Of a stretch of DNA of 59,766 nt, positions 36,776 to 47,619 are shown in pieces. The number at the start of each line of letters is the position of its first letter. Position 1 is the first letter of the stretch. The position numbers were made by a program, and so were the translations under genes. The notes under the pieces were generated by a model. It was not told the origin of the DNA, did not search any database, and was given only the letters and a program-made list of their open reading frames with translations. Source of the DNA: Ophiosphaerella korrae (lineage: Eukaryota > Ascomycota > Dothideomycetes > Pleosporales > Phaeosphaeriaceae); contig JALNQF010000254.1 of the NCBI GenBank assembly GCA_028456385.1, positions 1 through 59,766 of the forward strand, read 5' to 3'.

Positions 36776-37247
36776 AATTAAATTTAAAAGAAGTTATAGT
36801 AGTTTAATAAAAAGGCTATTTTATAATAGCTATATAAGAGCCTTATTAGAGAGAGATACTAAGGCTTTTAGAAAAGCCTTTTTTTAAATTAATTACTTAT
36901 AACTTAATAGTACTAGGTATAAACTAAGTAGATTAATCTTACTATCTATCTCTAGCTCTATACTCTATCTATATATCTATAATATAGTAGTCTTAGCTAG
37001 GTCTCTTAAGATAGTAGTAAGCTAGATCTTTAATACTCTTTTTATTAAGCTACTAGTTTCTTTATTATATTAGTTATACTAATATAGTTTATTTCTTTAT
37101 AGATAAGATTTTTTATTTAATTCCTTTATTTATAAAGGTTAAGGCTATAATTCTTTTTGCTATTATAAGGTTAGTAGCTTAGCGATTGTATATATAATTG
37201 CGCATCTAATTACGTATTAAGTATCTAATTATATAACTTATCTAATA
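36776..37247 (-). repeat. K 3' LTR (472 bp)
   Basis: On the element strand it starts TATTAGATAAG (TG mutated to TA), preceded by the purine tract AACTTAAAGGAG. Equal in length to the 5' LTR. Confidence 0.88.
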
Positions 37248-37349
37248 TACTCCTTTAAGTTAGTAACTTATTAGTAAACTAGATATTATAAGATAAGTAT
37301 AAGATTATTAAAGTAGTCTTAGATTTTATTAAGAGGTACTTTATATATT

Positions 37350-40300
37350 ATTTAGTATTCTATTACTTTTACTAGTCTAAGCTAATTTAAGAAGCTTTCT
37401 TATTTATTTATTAGTAAAACTTTTATAAAGCTATCTACTATTATCTTTATTAATAGAGTATATTCTACTTTAATTTAGTTAGTAGAGACCTCTTGTCTTA
37501 GATAATAATTGTAGATATTAACGTACTAAAGCTTAGTTTATAGCTTAGCTAGTTTTTTAGTAATAAGCTAGATTATTTAAGTATTATTATACTAAATAGT
37601 AACGTAATTTATAGGGAGTTTAACGTATAGTTTATTAAGTAGTTTTAATATAAATATAGCTTCTTTAGCTACTTATAATAGGGCTAGTAATTTAGCTTTA
37701 GTTATAAAAGTAGTAACTATATCTTACTTATTTACTCTCTATATAATAAGCCTATTAAAGAGTTTAATTATATAGCTTTAAGAGCTTTTTTACTCTATAG
37801 TATAATTAGTAAAAGAAGTATTACTAGTAACTTATAATAAGTTACTACTACCTAGCTAGAGTACCTTTAATCTTATATAAGAGAGGTATATAAGTACTTA
37901 ATTAGTAGCTTTATAGTAAGTAGCGCTTAGGTTTATAAGAAATTAAGCTAGTTATAATATTATAAAAGCTATATCTAGCTAGGTAGTTATAGCTATAAAT
38001 AGGAGTAAGCTAATTTTACGTTAATATTTATTAATTTTAGATAGTATAGCCTAGCTAGTGTAAGCCTTAAGTTTAGTAGTAGCTATAAGTATATTGTAAT
38101 AAACGTATAATTTATCTATAAGCTAACTTATCTTATTAATATATACTACCTATAGTTATTAAATTATACGTTACTTTCTATCTTAAATTACTTTAATACT
38201 AAGAAACTATTAGATATCTATTCTTCTAGTAATAGTATACTTCTCTTTTAGAAGATTAGTTACTTACTATACTTCTTTAGTCTTCTACTTATTATATATA
38301 ATAATAATATTATCTATATAGAAGAAGATAATAATTCTATCTTTAACTATATAGTATAGTTTATATAGTACTATTTAAAAGCCTATAGCTTTAAGTATAG
38401 CTATAAATTCTCTTTACTATAAGAGAGCTAAGATCTAAAGACTATATAGAGCCTTTTAGACTCTAAGGATTATACTCTTCTTTTAGTATCTCCTTAGTAT
38501 TCTTATATAGATCTCTTAGTCTATTACTATATAAATAAAGGCGTTAGTTATATTATACTATTTTAGTTTAAGATTATATTTAGTAGTAATAGCTATAAGT
38601 ATTTAAAAGGATTAGCTAGTTAGTATTATAGTATAAGTCTCTTATACTATAACGTTTTATTACTAGTCTCTTTATATAATAAGTTAAGCTTTATATTTAA
38701 TAAATTAATAATATTTATTAAGCTTATATATATATACTTATATATAGTCTAGTATCTACTAGCTAAAATACTAGATAGGTTTAGCTAGTACTTTAGTCTA
38801 TAATTTTATCTAGCAATAGCTAGTTAAGTAAGATAACTTAGCTTCTTTAAATAACTTACTTATTAGATAGCTTTCTAGGTTTATTTAGTATAAGAGTAGT
38901 AATAAGAGTTAATTATAGTAAAACTTTAGTCCTTTTATAAGTATCTTCTTTATCTTAGCTTTATCTATAAGTTCTCTTTAGTATTTTCTAAAGTTACTTA
39001 CCTAGGTACTAGCTATAAAAGCTACTACCTATAGTATAGTTTTAAATAAGCTATATCTATTATATACTATTAACTCTAGTTAGTCTCTAGTTATTAAATA
39101 AGCTAGTATTACTACTAGAGGTAGAGATAGTAGAAGAGTTAGATAGTAGTCTATAATCTTTCTTCTATAGTAGTAGCTAGGTAGATCTTCTTTATTATTT
39201 ATAGATATATCTAACTTAGTATTATCTTTATAGAAGGATTCTATTTCTAGCTTATATACTAGTACTAAGAGCTTAATTATTTTAATATAAGTAGTAATCT
39301 CTTCTCGTATTTAATATATAAAGTTATCTATTAGATTCTCTATTTTACTATTAAAGAGTATTTAATTATTAAAGATTATATCTTATATACTTATTACTTT
39401 AGCTATAGATAGTACTTAGATCTAGTAGATATTTAATAACTAGTATCTTATAAGGTAGCTAATCTATACTTTTAGATTTAAATATTATAGCTTTAATTTA
39501 CTATAATACGTATTATTAGTTATTATAAAGGCTTTGCACCTATATACTTTTAAGTAAGCTAAGTTTAGCTTTTTTATTAATACTATAATTCCTTAATTCT
39601 TAGTAACTTTTGTAAAGAATACTTTATATAGTATCTTCTAGTTATTTAAGTAACTTAGTATTTAATTATATAGGTAGACTCTAGCCTATATAATTTTAAG
39701 CTAAAGTTCTTATAGTAAATTTATATTAAGTGATATAGTATATACTTTCTTCTTATTAATTTCTCTAGCGCGCTTAGCTCCTCTATTCTAGGCTTAAGTA
39801 TCTAGAGCTAAAGGTTTAATACAAATACCTTATAAGTTTAACTAGCGCTAGACCTCTAGTTTTACTATTATAATCTTGTTATTAGTTTTAATTACTTTAA
39901 CTAAAATACTATATTAATTTTTTAAGAAGAGGATTAAGTTTAATAGTACTTTAATAATTAATTTAGCTAACTAGTTATTAGTAAAGTAGAAGTCTTACTA
40001 TAGTTTTAAGTACTTATTAGTAATAAGTATCTAGCTTTTCTCTTTAGTAATACTTTATACTTTATATAAGTAGAAGTTAATAAAGAGTTATTTTTTTAGT
40101 CTTTTATAACTAATTCTTAGTATATAGCTAATTTACTACTTTATCTTAGCTTTACTATATATATTATACTAGACTATAAATACTCTTTTTATGCGCACCC
40201 TTTAAGCTTACTAGATAAGGTATTTAATTATAGCTAGTCCTAGATAGCTAAGTCTCTTATACTATAGTAGTACTAGTACTCTAATAGTCTAAAGTTTATA

Positions 40301-42000
40301 GGTATAGTACGCTACTTAGTATATAAGATTATATAATAAATAATACTTAAGTACTTATTAACTATAGATCTTAGTAAGGTATCTAATTATTTATCTATTA
40401 GGCTTGTTTAGAGTTATTAGCTTAGATTAAGTGTTCTACTATATTCCTCTCTACTAGAGTAGCTAGAAAGAGACTAGGTTATAAAAGATATCTAGGTATA
40501 TAGCTACGTTATATAGAACTAGTTTATTTTCTATTAACTAGTTTTTTAGTATAAAGGTAAGAGATCTATATCTTTTTACTTATATCTTTAACTTACCTAC
40601 CTATATATAATTATTTAGCCTTAATAGATAATAGTTATATATACAAGTTAGGTTATTTATAATATAGTAGGTAAAACTAGAGTCTAGGATAAAAGAATTC
40701 TAGAGAGAGTAAGTATTATAAGTATTCTTTATAGTTTTAGTAACAAAAGTACTCTTAATACTTAATATTTACTAGCCTTCTAGTTAATCTTCTTTATAGA
40801 TTTTAGTAATCTAAAGTAACTTAGCGTATAGTTCTATATAAAGCTTTATTTAATACTTTAACTATCTTCTTATTAGTTTTTATAAAGTTGTATTATACTT
40901 ACGTTTATAATTAATAAGCTCTTTTAGAGTCTTACTTAGAGTCTACTAATCTAGTACTTTGTTAAGATTAATATAGTTATAATTACTAAGTTTATAAGGT
41001 CTTTTATAAGCTAGGTATTATTTACTTATAGCTCTTTAACCTATTATTTAGTAAATATTAGTATTACTACTACGTATATATTAATTACAAGGTCTACTCT
41101 ATTTATTAAGTAGTACGCTATCTATAAGAGAAGTATCTCTAGTCTTACTTTAGGTAGAATTACTACTCGTAGTATAAAGTAAAGTATTATCTACTATAAA
41201 AGTAGCTTTATACCTCTTTATATTTAGGAGATAGTATACTATTATATACTTATAGTAGCGTTTTATTATCTCTTTCTAGTTTATACTAAGTAATAGCTTT
41301 CTATTATCCTAAAAGGTTATAAACTAAATTAGTACTACGTATTTAATAGCTACTAAAAAGTCTTTAGTAATTATATTAATTTATAGTAACTCTACTACTT
41401 AATATATTTTAGCCTTAGTAATAGTATAGTTATACTTAGCTATCTATATATCCTAATTTACTAGGCTTCTTATAGGCTTAAGTAATTTAAAGTATCTATT
41501 ACGTATACGCTCTTACTTAATATACTTGTCTACGCTAATAGTTTACTTTAGGTTTAATAGCTACTAATATAGAGATTAATTTAGTAGGTAGTACGTACGT
41601 AGTAGATATAGTAAGACTAAGGATTAGATAAATATTACAATATACTAGAAACTTAACTATTCTTTTTTATACTTATATTAGTTACTATAGTATTACTTAG
41701 CTAATATTTTATAGTATTTAAGGTCTTCTTTAAAAGCCTTATAACTAGTAGCTAAAAGTTTAGACTACTATATAGAAGTCTTAATACCTAATACTAGAGT
41801 ATAGTTAGCTATTACTAGAGCTCTAATTAGTTTTAGTCTCTAAATTAGCTAGGTAGAAGATTCTAAGTTAATCTTATCCTAAATATTATATACTACGTAT
41901 CTAGATTATAGTTAAATTATCTATATAGTATAATCCTTATTAGTCTTTAACGTTATAGTTAGATTGTATTAGGTTATACTAGCTATCTTGTTTTAGCTTT
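37350..42000 (-). pseudogene. K gag-pol relic (Copia)
   Basis: Minus-strand Copia polyprotein with gag and integrase in about 42000-39300. RT covers about 39000-37950: a segment reading KALYSL about 38430-38470 (K-x-L-Y-G-L in the family), then FFYIDNIIII with the catalytic box YIDN at 38309-38320 (YVDD in active enzymes). RNase H and the C-terminus lie at about 37720-37360, with a YVNIYNYYLRQEV segment matching the conserved V-D-I-x-x-H-x-L-R-x-x-V block of Copia (His to Tyr, Asp to Asn). Many TAA/TAG and no ATG; inactive. The domain limits in the gag and integrase half are approximate. Confidence 0.83.
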
Positions 42001-42089
42001 AAGTTATAAGAAAGTAAGAAATTGTTACTTTTTAGAGTACGCTTTAGTTAAAGCTAAGTATAGTACTTAGCTTAATTTAAGAGTTATTT

Positions 42090-42236
42090 AAGAGCTACTA
42101 GAAAGTAAGAGATTTACGCCCTTTTTAAAGATACTCGTAGTACTACTAGAGGGTAAGAGAATAGTACTTTTTTACTAACGCGCGTAAGGCTACTAGAAGG
42201 TAAAAGATTAGTACTTTTTACTAATACTCTTTATAG
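42090..42236. repeat. About 48-bp tandem repeats in the K leader
   Basis: Three diverged units, each with ACTAGA(A/G)GGTAA(G/A)AGA and a TAGTACTTTTT-type segment, between gag and the 5' LTR. J carries the equivalent array at about 51000-51180. Confidence 0.65.
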
Positions 42237-42284
42237 TACTTAGCTTAATACTTAGCTTAATACTTAAGTTAATACTTAAGTTAA
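42237..42284. repeat. 12-bp tandem repeat, 4 units
   Basis: TACTTAGCTTAA twice, then TACTTAAGTTAA twice, close to the K 5' LTR. A related run occurs in J near 51185-51230. Confidence 0.85.
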
Positions 42285-42336
42285 TATAAGTAGATACTAG
42301 TTTACTTAACTTAGTTAAGGTAGTAAGACTCTTAAT

Positions 42337-42808
42337 TATTAGATTTAAAAGAAGTTATAGTAGTTTAATAAAAAGGCTTTTTTATAATAGCTATATAAAG
42401 GCCTTATTAGAAAGAAATACTAAAGCTTTTAGAAAAGCCCTTTTTTAGATTAATTACTTATAACTTAATAGTACTAGGTATAAACTAAGTAGATTAATCC
42501 TACTATCTATCTCTAGCCCTACGCTCTATCTATATATCTACAATATAGTAGTCTTAGCTAAGTCTCTTAAGATAGTAGTAAGCTAGATCTTTAACACTCT
42601 TTCTATTAAGGTACTAGTTTCTTTATTATATTAGTTATACTAACGTAGTCTATCTCTTTCTATATAAGATTCTTTATTTAATTCCTTTATTTATAAAAGT
42701 TAAGGCTATAATCTATTTAGCTATAGTAGAGTTAGTAGCTTAGCGATTATATATATAATTGCGTATCTAATTACGTATCGAGTATCTAATTATATAACTT
42801 ATCTAACA
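42337..42808 (-). repeat. K 5' LTR (472 bp)
   Basis: Keeps TGTTAGATAAGT at the element-strand start (plus-strand end at 42808). Its other end reads TATTAGATTT on the plus strand, so the termini form a short inverted repeat TGTTAGA/TCTAACA. Confidence 0.88.
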
Positions 42809-44130
42809 CTAACTAAGCTTAAAGAGAGTATAATTATTAAGTATATCTTTAACTTTATTAAGTGTAGATTCTCTCTCTAGCTTGTAGATATAGCTAATAT
42901 AGCTAATTCCTTACTTACTAAGTATAAACTAGCTTAGTAGGTTTATTAAGTACTACTCTAAGCTTAAAAGTTTAATTATAAGTATAACTATAAAAGAGCT
43001 TTCTATAAAGATCTTAACTTTATATAAAACTAGTTTAAGCTAGTAGCTAATACTAAAGCTAAGTATAGTATCTTAGATATTAACTTATATAACTTTAATA
43101 AGATAGGCTTTATAATAGGCTAGATTATAGTAAATATAGTTATTATAGCCTTAGAGAAACGTTTATAGCTAAAAGTAATCTAGCTAAGTAATAAAGAGTA
43201 AGTAATAGCTATTATAAGTATTAATATAACTAAGTAGGCTATTCTACTCTTTATTATCCTTAAAGTATACTACTACCTATTAAACTTATACAAGGATAGT
43301 AAAATACCCTAAGACTAAGTTATTAGAGTCTCTAAAAATAGCTAGATAACTAATATACTTAGTTTTACGTAGTTAAAGTACTTTAATAAGTATATAAAGA
43401 TACGTACTATTAAAATAGTATATTTACTTATTATTAATAGCTATAAGAGCTATAACTTACTTAAATTTAAGAACTACTATAAAGATAATAAAATTATTAC
43501 TCTTTATATACTTATATATATATTATACTTCTTATAGCTACTTAATATAAGCTATTTTACTCCTTTAAAGAAAGTATATAGGTACTAAGTTAAAGTACTT
43601 ATATACTACTAGATTAGCTATATTATAAAATAAGAGTTTTTACTATACTTTAAGCGCGCCTATAATATAGTAATTACTCCTAAGAATATCTAAAGAAGGT
43701 TTTAAGGCGCTAGATTAGCTCTATTTAACCTAGAATAGGTTATATTAACTCTTAATATTAAGCTACGTACTCTTTTACTACTCTTACCTAATAATAAGCC
43801 CTAGTAGTTATAAACACTAAGTAATACCCTATAATTAGGGTTATAATCAACGCTTATAAAGGTAAAGATTTAGAGGTATATAGATAGCTTACTAATAAGT
43901 CTAGCTAAGTACTTTAAATACCTTACTAAAGGCGTAGTAGTAATAGCGTATAAGCTAGTATTAGTATAAAAGAAAAATACTAAGCTTTAAGTAGTAAATA
44001 AAGCTATAACGTAATAAAAATTATATAAAAGAAAGTAGGTTTAAGTAAAAAAGACCTTAATAGTTAAAGATAAAGTATACTTAGCTACTCTTAAGGACTT
44101 TAGTACGTATAGTAATAAGAAGAAGTTAAA
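42809..44130 (+). pseudogene. L transposase relic, CENP-B HTH and DDE domain
   Basis: Continuation of the Fot1/pogo transposase after K. The CENP-B-type DNA-binding part covers about 42809-43060 and the DDE_1 catalytic domain about 43080-43720. The three catalytic Asp positions all read Asn: NKIGF at 43097-43111 (D-E-T-G-F in the family), NSYKSY at 43436-43453 (D-G-H-x-S-H), and LNISYFTPLK with AAT at 43544-43546 (L-D-V-x-x-F-x-P-L-K). Each change is G to A at a T-G site on the coding strand. The C-terminal tail runs to about 44130. The enzyme would cut and paste the element at TA; this copy cannot. Confidence 0.9.
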
Positions 44131-44323
44131 AAAGTAGGTATACGCTAAAGTAAGTAAACTATCTTAATAATAGTATATAGTATATAAAGAGCCTAGGTAT
44201 AATATATAAATATATAAGAATATAGTAAAAGTAGACTCTAAATAATATCTTATATTATATTATAGTATACTAGGTTAAAGTAAGCTATTTTATACTATAA
44301 TATAGTAGTTTTAGTAAGAGCTT

Positions 44324-44373
44324 AGTAAAAGTAAGTAACTTACCTATATAAGTAACTTACCTATAGAGTATAT
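44324..44373. repeat. L right terminal inverted repeat
   Basis: Reverse complement begins ATATACTCTATAGG and matches the left repeat at 44 of 50 positions. Of the six mismatches, four are transitions. Confidence 0.9.
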
Positions 44374-45257
44374 TATATAGAGAATAAAAAAATAAAAAGT
44401 AAAAAAAATTATATAATACTAGTTTTATAATAGAAAGAACTACTACTTAGTAAAATAAATAAGTATAGATAAAAGTAGGTAACTAAAGAAAGATATATAA
44501 GAACTAAAAGATATCTTTAATTCCTTTAAGAAATTAAAAAACTTTTATAGTTAAAATCTTTTAGACTACTTAGTAGTAAACTAAAATAGCTTCTATTATT
44601 AATAATAGACTAAAAGGTATTAGATATACTTAATATATTAGGAGCTAGAGTAGCTTTTACTATATCCTTAAAGTTTAGCTTAGATTCTAAAAGAGTAAAC
44701 TATTTAATAGACTACTTATTATTTAAAGCTTTTGTTTTCTAAAGATAAGCTAAATAGGCCTAGATATTAGATAGCTATATCTAATTTTTAAGTAGTTAAG
44801 ATTAATATTCTTTTAGTATATAATATAAAGCTTCTTATAACTTTTTATACTTTCTTTTAGCTTCTATAATTTATAATAATAGTTTTTTTTAAGTATAGTT
44901 AATAGCTCTTTTTATTATAAATAAGTATAGATATATATATAAGTATTATTAACTTATACTTTACTATAGATATACTAGATAAGTTATAAAAAATATAAGT
45001 ATTAGTATAAATATACGCTTTATAAGCTATACTATATTTAAAAAAAAATATACTAATAAAAAGTTTAAAAATTTATAATTAGAATAAAAAAATATTATAA
45101 TACTATAGTATAATATATAATTAGCTAGAATAAAATAATAATAAGGTAATTAAGTAAGTATAAGAGAAGATATAAAACTTTATATTAATAAAGAAATAAG
45201 ATTAATAACTTTAGCTCTAAAGTAAGAAAATAAAAACTTACTTAAAGAAGAAAATAG
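44374..45257 (+). pseudogene. E part 3: chromodomain and 3' region
   Basis: Resumes E after L. The chromodomain, rebuilt across the L insertion, covers about 44376-44550. The terminal codon position that is TAA in the A1, G, B, C and F copies reads TAT here. The 640-bp 3' region follows; the antisense frame is present in outline on the minus strand (about 44590-45230) but too degraded to call separately. Confidence 0.8.
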
Positions 45258-45713
45258 TTTTATAGATATAATAAGAGAAATTATAATAGAACTAATTAGT
45301 CTTAACTTAAGTACTAATAAAGTATAAAATAAGTAAAGTAATAAGCTAGATTAAAAAATAACTTAAAACTAAAATATATAATATAATCTCTTAATCTATA
45401 AAGTATATAAATAAGAAATAATTATAGATTAATAATTAGTAATCTATTAATCTATAATTACTAAGACTAGATATAAGTAATAGATTAATAGATTAGTATA
45501 AGTATATAGGTAGTAATAATATATTTTATTAAAATAGTATTAGTAATCTAATCTCTAACTAAAAGTAATAATATATTAATATCGTAAGAATTATTATATT
45601 ATTTATTAAGTTTATTACTTAATTACTATATATACTTTAATTATTAGCTTCTAATCTACTATACTTTTTCTCTAAGAAGTTATTTATAGTTAATAATAGG
45701 TAGCCTTATTATA
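45258..45713 (+). repeat. E 3' LTR (about 456 bp)
   Basis: Starts TTTTATAGATATAATAAGAG after a purine tract (AAAGAAGAAAATAG) and ends CCTTATTATA. The middle carries facing copies of TAATCTATTAATCTA and TAGATTAATAGATTA like the F LTR. The end position may be off by one or two bases because of a small indel. Confidence 0.78.
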
Positions 45714-46027
45714 TAATTTAAAAAGCTTTTTTATTTATTTACTACTAAGACTTTTATAAGTCTATCTACTATTATCTTTATTAATAAAGTATATTCTACT
45801 TTAATTTAGCTAGTAAAAACTTTTAATCTTAGCTACTAATTATAGATATTAATATACTAAAGCTTAGTTTATAGCTTAGCTAGTTTTTTAGTAATAAGCT
45901 AGATTATTTAAGTATTATTATACTAAATAGTAAAATAGTTTATTAAGTAATTTTAATATAAATATAACTTCTTTAGCTACTTATAATAAGGCTAGTAATT
46001 TAGCTTTAGTTATAGAAGTAGTAACTA

Positions 46028-47091
46028 ATATACTTACTTATAACCTAGACTACTTTACTACTTAAGCTACTTACTTAATTTAATAAATCTCTTTTCTATT
46101 CTATCTACTATAGTACTTATAAAATATACTTAATTACTTTAAAAAGAAAAAAAAGTCTTTCTTATAGCTTAAGCTATATAAACTTATTATATATAAAGCT
46201 AGTATTATACTATAATACTTTATAATATCTTTTATAAAATAATTAGTACTAGTTTATAAAGTATTAGTTTATACGTAATACTTACTTTAGATTTTAAAAG
46301 CTATTACTATCTAAAGAAGAGTTATTAATAGATTAGATCTTAGACCTTAATTAATATAGCTTTCTACTTTAAGTTATTAATATACGTTATATAGCTAATA
46401 TTTTCTTCTATAGTACTAAGAAGTTTTTTATATTAATAAAAATCTTTTACTTAAAGTATATATATATATATACTTATTAGTCTTCTCTAAAAGCTTAATT
46501 TAGAGTAGATTCTAGGTAGTAAGTCTAGTTTTATCTAATCTAGATAAAGTTCTATCTAACCTTACTATTATATATATACTACTACTAGTACTATTATAAA
46601 TTAATAGCTATTTAAGCTTACTAGTTATAAAAATACTATATAATATTAATTAGCTTTATAGATAGACTTAAATACTAAAAAAAAAAATTAGTATTAATTT
46701 TAAAGTCTTTTAAGTTAAGTACTATCTTAGCTTATTAAAGACTATAAGTTAGCTATATACTTAGCTAAAAGCTAAAAATTATTATAAGATATAAAGAAAA
46801 GATAAGTATAGATATTATATAGCTTCTAGAAGTATAATTTAAGTTAAAAAAAGATAAAGATTAATTAAAGAAGCTAAGAGAAGCTATTAAGTAGATATAT
46901 CCTAAGTACACTAATATATACTACTAACTTATAGTAAGTATTATATACTTAGCTATAATAAGTTCTAATATAAATTAATCTAATCTATTTATTTTTTAAA
47001 TTCTAGCTACTTTAAGTATATAGTTATAGTATAATTAATTAGATAGATTAGTTAGGTTAAGTAAAGTAGCTTAAGTTATACGTAAATATAT
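46028..47091. mobile_element. M: 1,064-bp TA-flanked element with inverted repeats
   Basis: Inserted in the J RNase H region. Left end ATATACTTACTTATAACCTA; right end (reverse complement) ATATATTTACGTATAACTTA. Over the first 32 bp the ends match at about 27 positions. TA is duplicated at 46026-46027 and 47092-47093, and removing M restores the K-like host sequence. TA targets and ends similar to L (A-Y-R-T-A-C/T-T-T) point to a Tc1/mariner-type, probably non-autonomous or internally deleted element. No transposase domain is recognised inside. Confidence 0.75.
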
Positions 47092-47421
47092 TATATATTA
47101 TTTATTTACTTTCTATATAATAAGCTTATTAAAAAGTTTAATTATATAGCTTTAAGAGCTCTTTTAATTTATAGTATTATTAGTAAAAAAAGTATTACTA
47201 GTAACTTATAATAAGTTACTTTTACTTAGCTAACGTACTTTTAATCTTATATAAAAAAAGTATATAAGTACTTAATTAGTAGCTTTATAGTAAGTAGCGC
47301 TTAGGTTTATAAAAAAATAAGCTAGTTATAATATTATAAAAGCTATATCTAGCTAAGTAGTTATAGCTATAAATAGAAGTAAGCTAATTTTATATTAGTA
47401 TTTATTAATCTTAAATAATAT

Positions 47422-47619
47422 TACGAACTTACTAATTTTATAAACTTACTAATATTTAACTACCTTTCTACTTTTAGTTAGCGCTTAGTAAGCTACTAGG
47501 TATATATACCTAGTACTTACTTAGATAACTATATCTACTATTTACTCTTTTAAGTTAATTATTAAAACTACTTTATTAAGTTATCTTATATAAAGTCTAC
47601 CTTATATAACTCTATATAT
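47422..47619. other. Foreign segment replacing the J reverse-transcriptase core
   Basis: Aligns in inverted orientation with about 53880-54060 of O, sharing the stretch GCGCTTAGTAAGCTA and the ATTATTAAAACTACTTTATT block. It also contains a 22-bp perfect palindrome at 47494-47515 (arms TACTAGGTATA) that the O copy lacks. Confidence 0.6.

Larger units (their letters stand above)
36776..42808 (-). mobile_element. K: full-length Ty1/Copia relic
   Basis: A 6,033-bp minus-strand copy with two 472-bp LTRs (36776-37247, 42337-42808) whose starts read TGTTAGATAAG on the element strand. It sits in the transposase of L. Flanks are CTAAG (36771-36775) and CTAAC (42809-42813): a 5-bp duplication matching at 4 of 5 positions. 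The internal region encodes Gag-Pol in Copia order, with RT and RNase H at the 3' end. Confidence 0.9.
36498..44373 (+). mobile_element. L: Fot1/pogo-type Tc1/mariner transposon, split by K
   Basis: Terminal inverted repeats of 50 bp, at 36498-36547 and 44324-44373, match at 44 of 50 positions. The target TA is duplicated at 36496-36497 and 44374-44375; removing L and one TA restores exactly the E sequence seen in the homologous place of G (AGATATATATAGAGAAT). Without K the element is about 1.84 kb, typical for Fot1/Pot2 elements. It encodes a DDE transposase relic. Confidence 0.92.

Noticed and set aside
36840..36880. Hairpin AAGGCTTTTAGAAAAGCCTTTTTTT resembling a rho-independent terminator (described as a stem GGCTTTT with T tail)
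   Set aside because: It lies in the K LTR of a eukaryotic element and is repeated at the same place in the other LTR; at most a retroelement polyadenylation-region structure.
40192..40210. TATGCGCACCC, a possible start codon for a gene
   Set aside because: It lies inside the K gag-pol relic, with stops close by in every frame; just a locally surviving TG/CA.
46890..46980. hAT-like transposase C-terminus in M
   Set aside because: A short stretch looked vaguely similar, but key residues are absent and the TA target duplication does not fit the 8-bp duplication of hAT elements.
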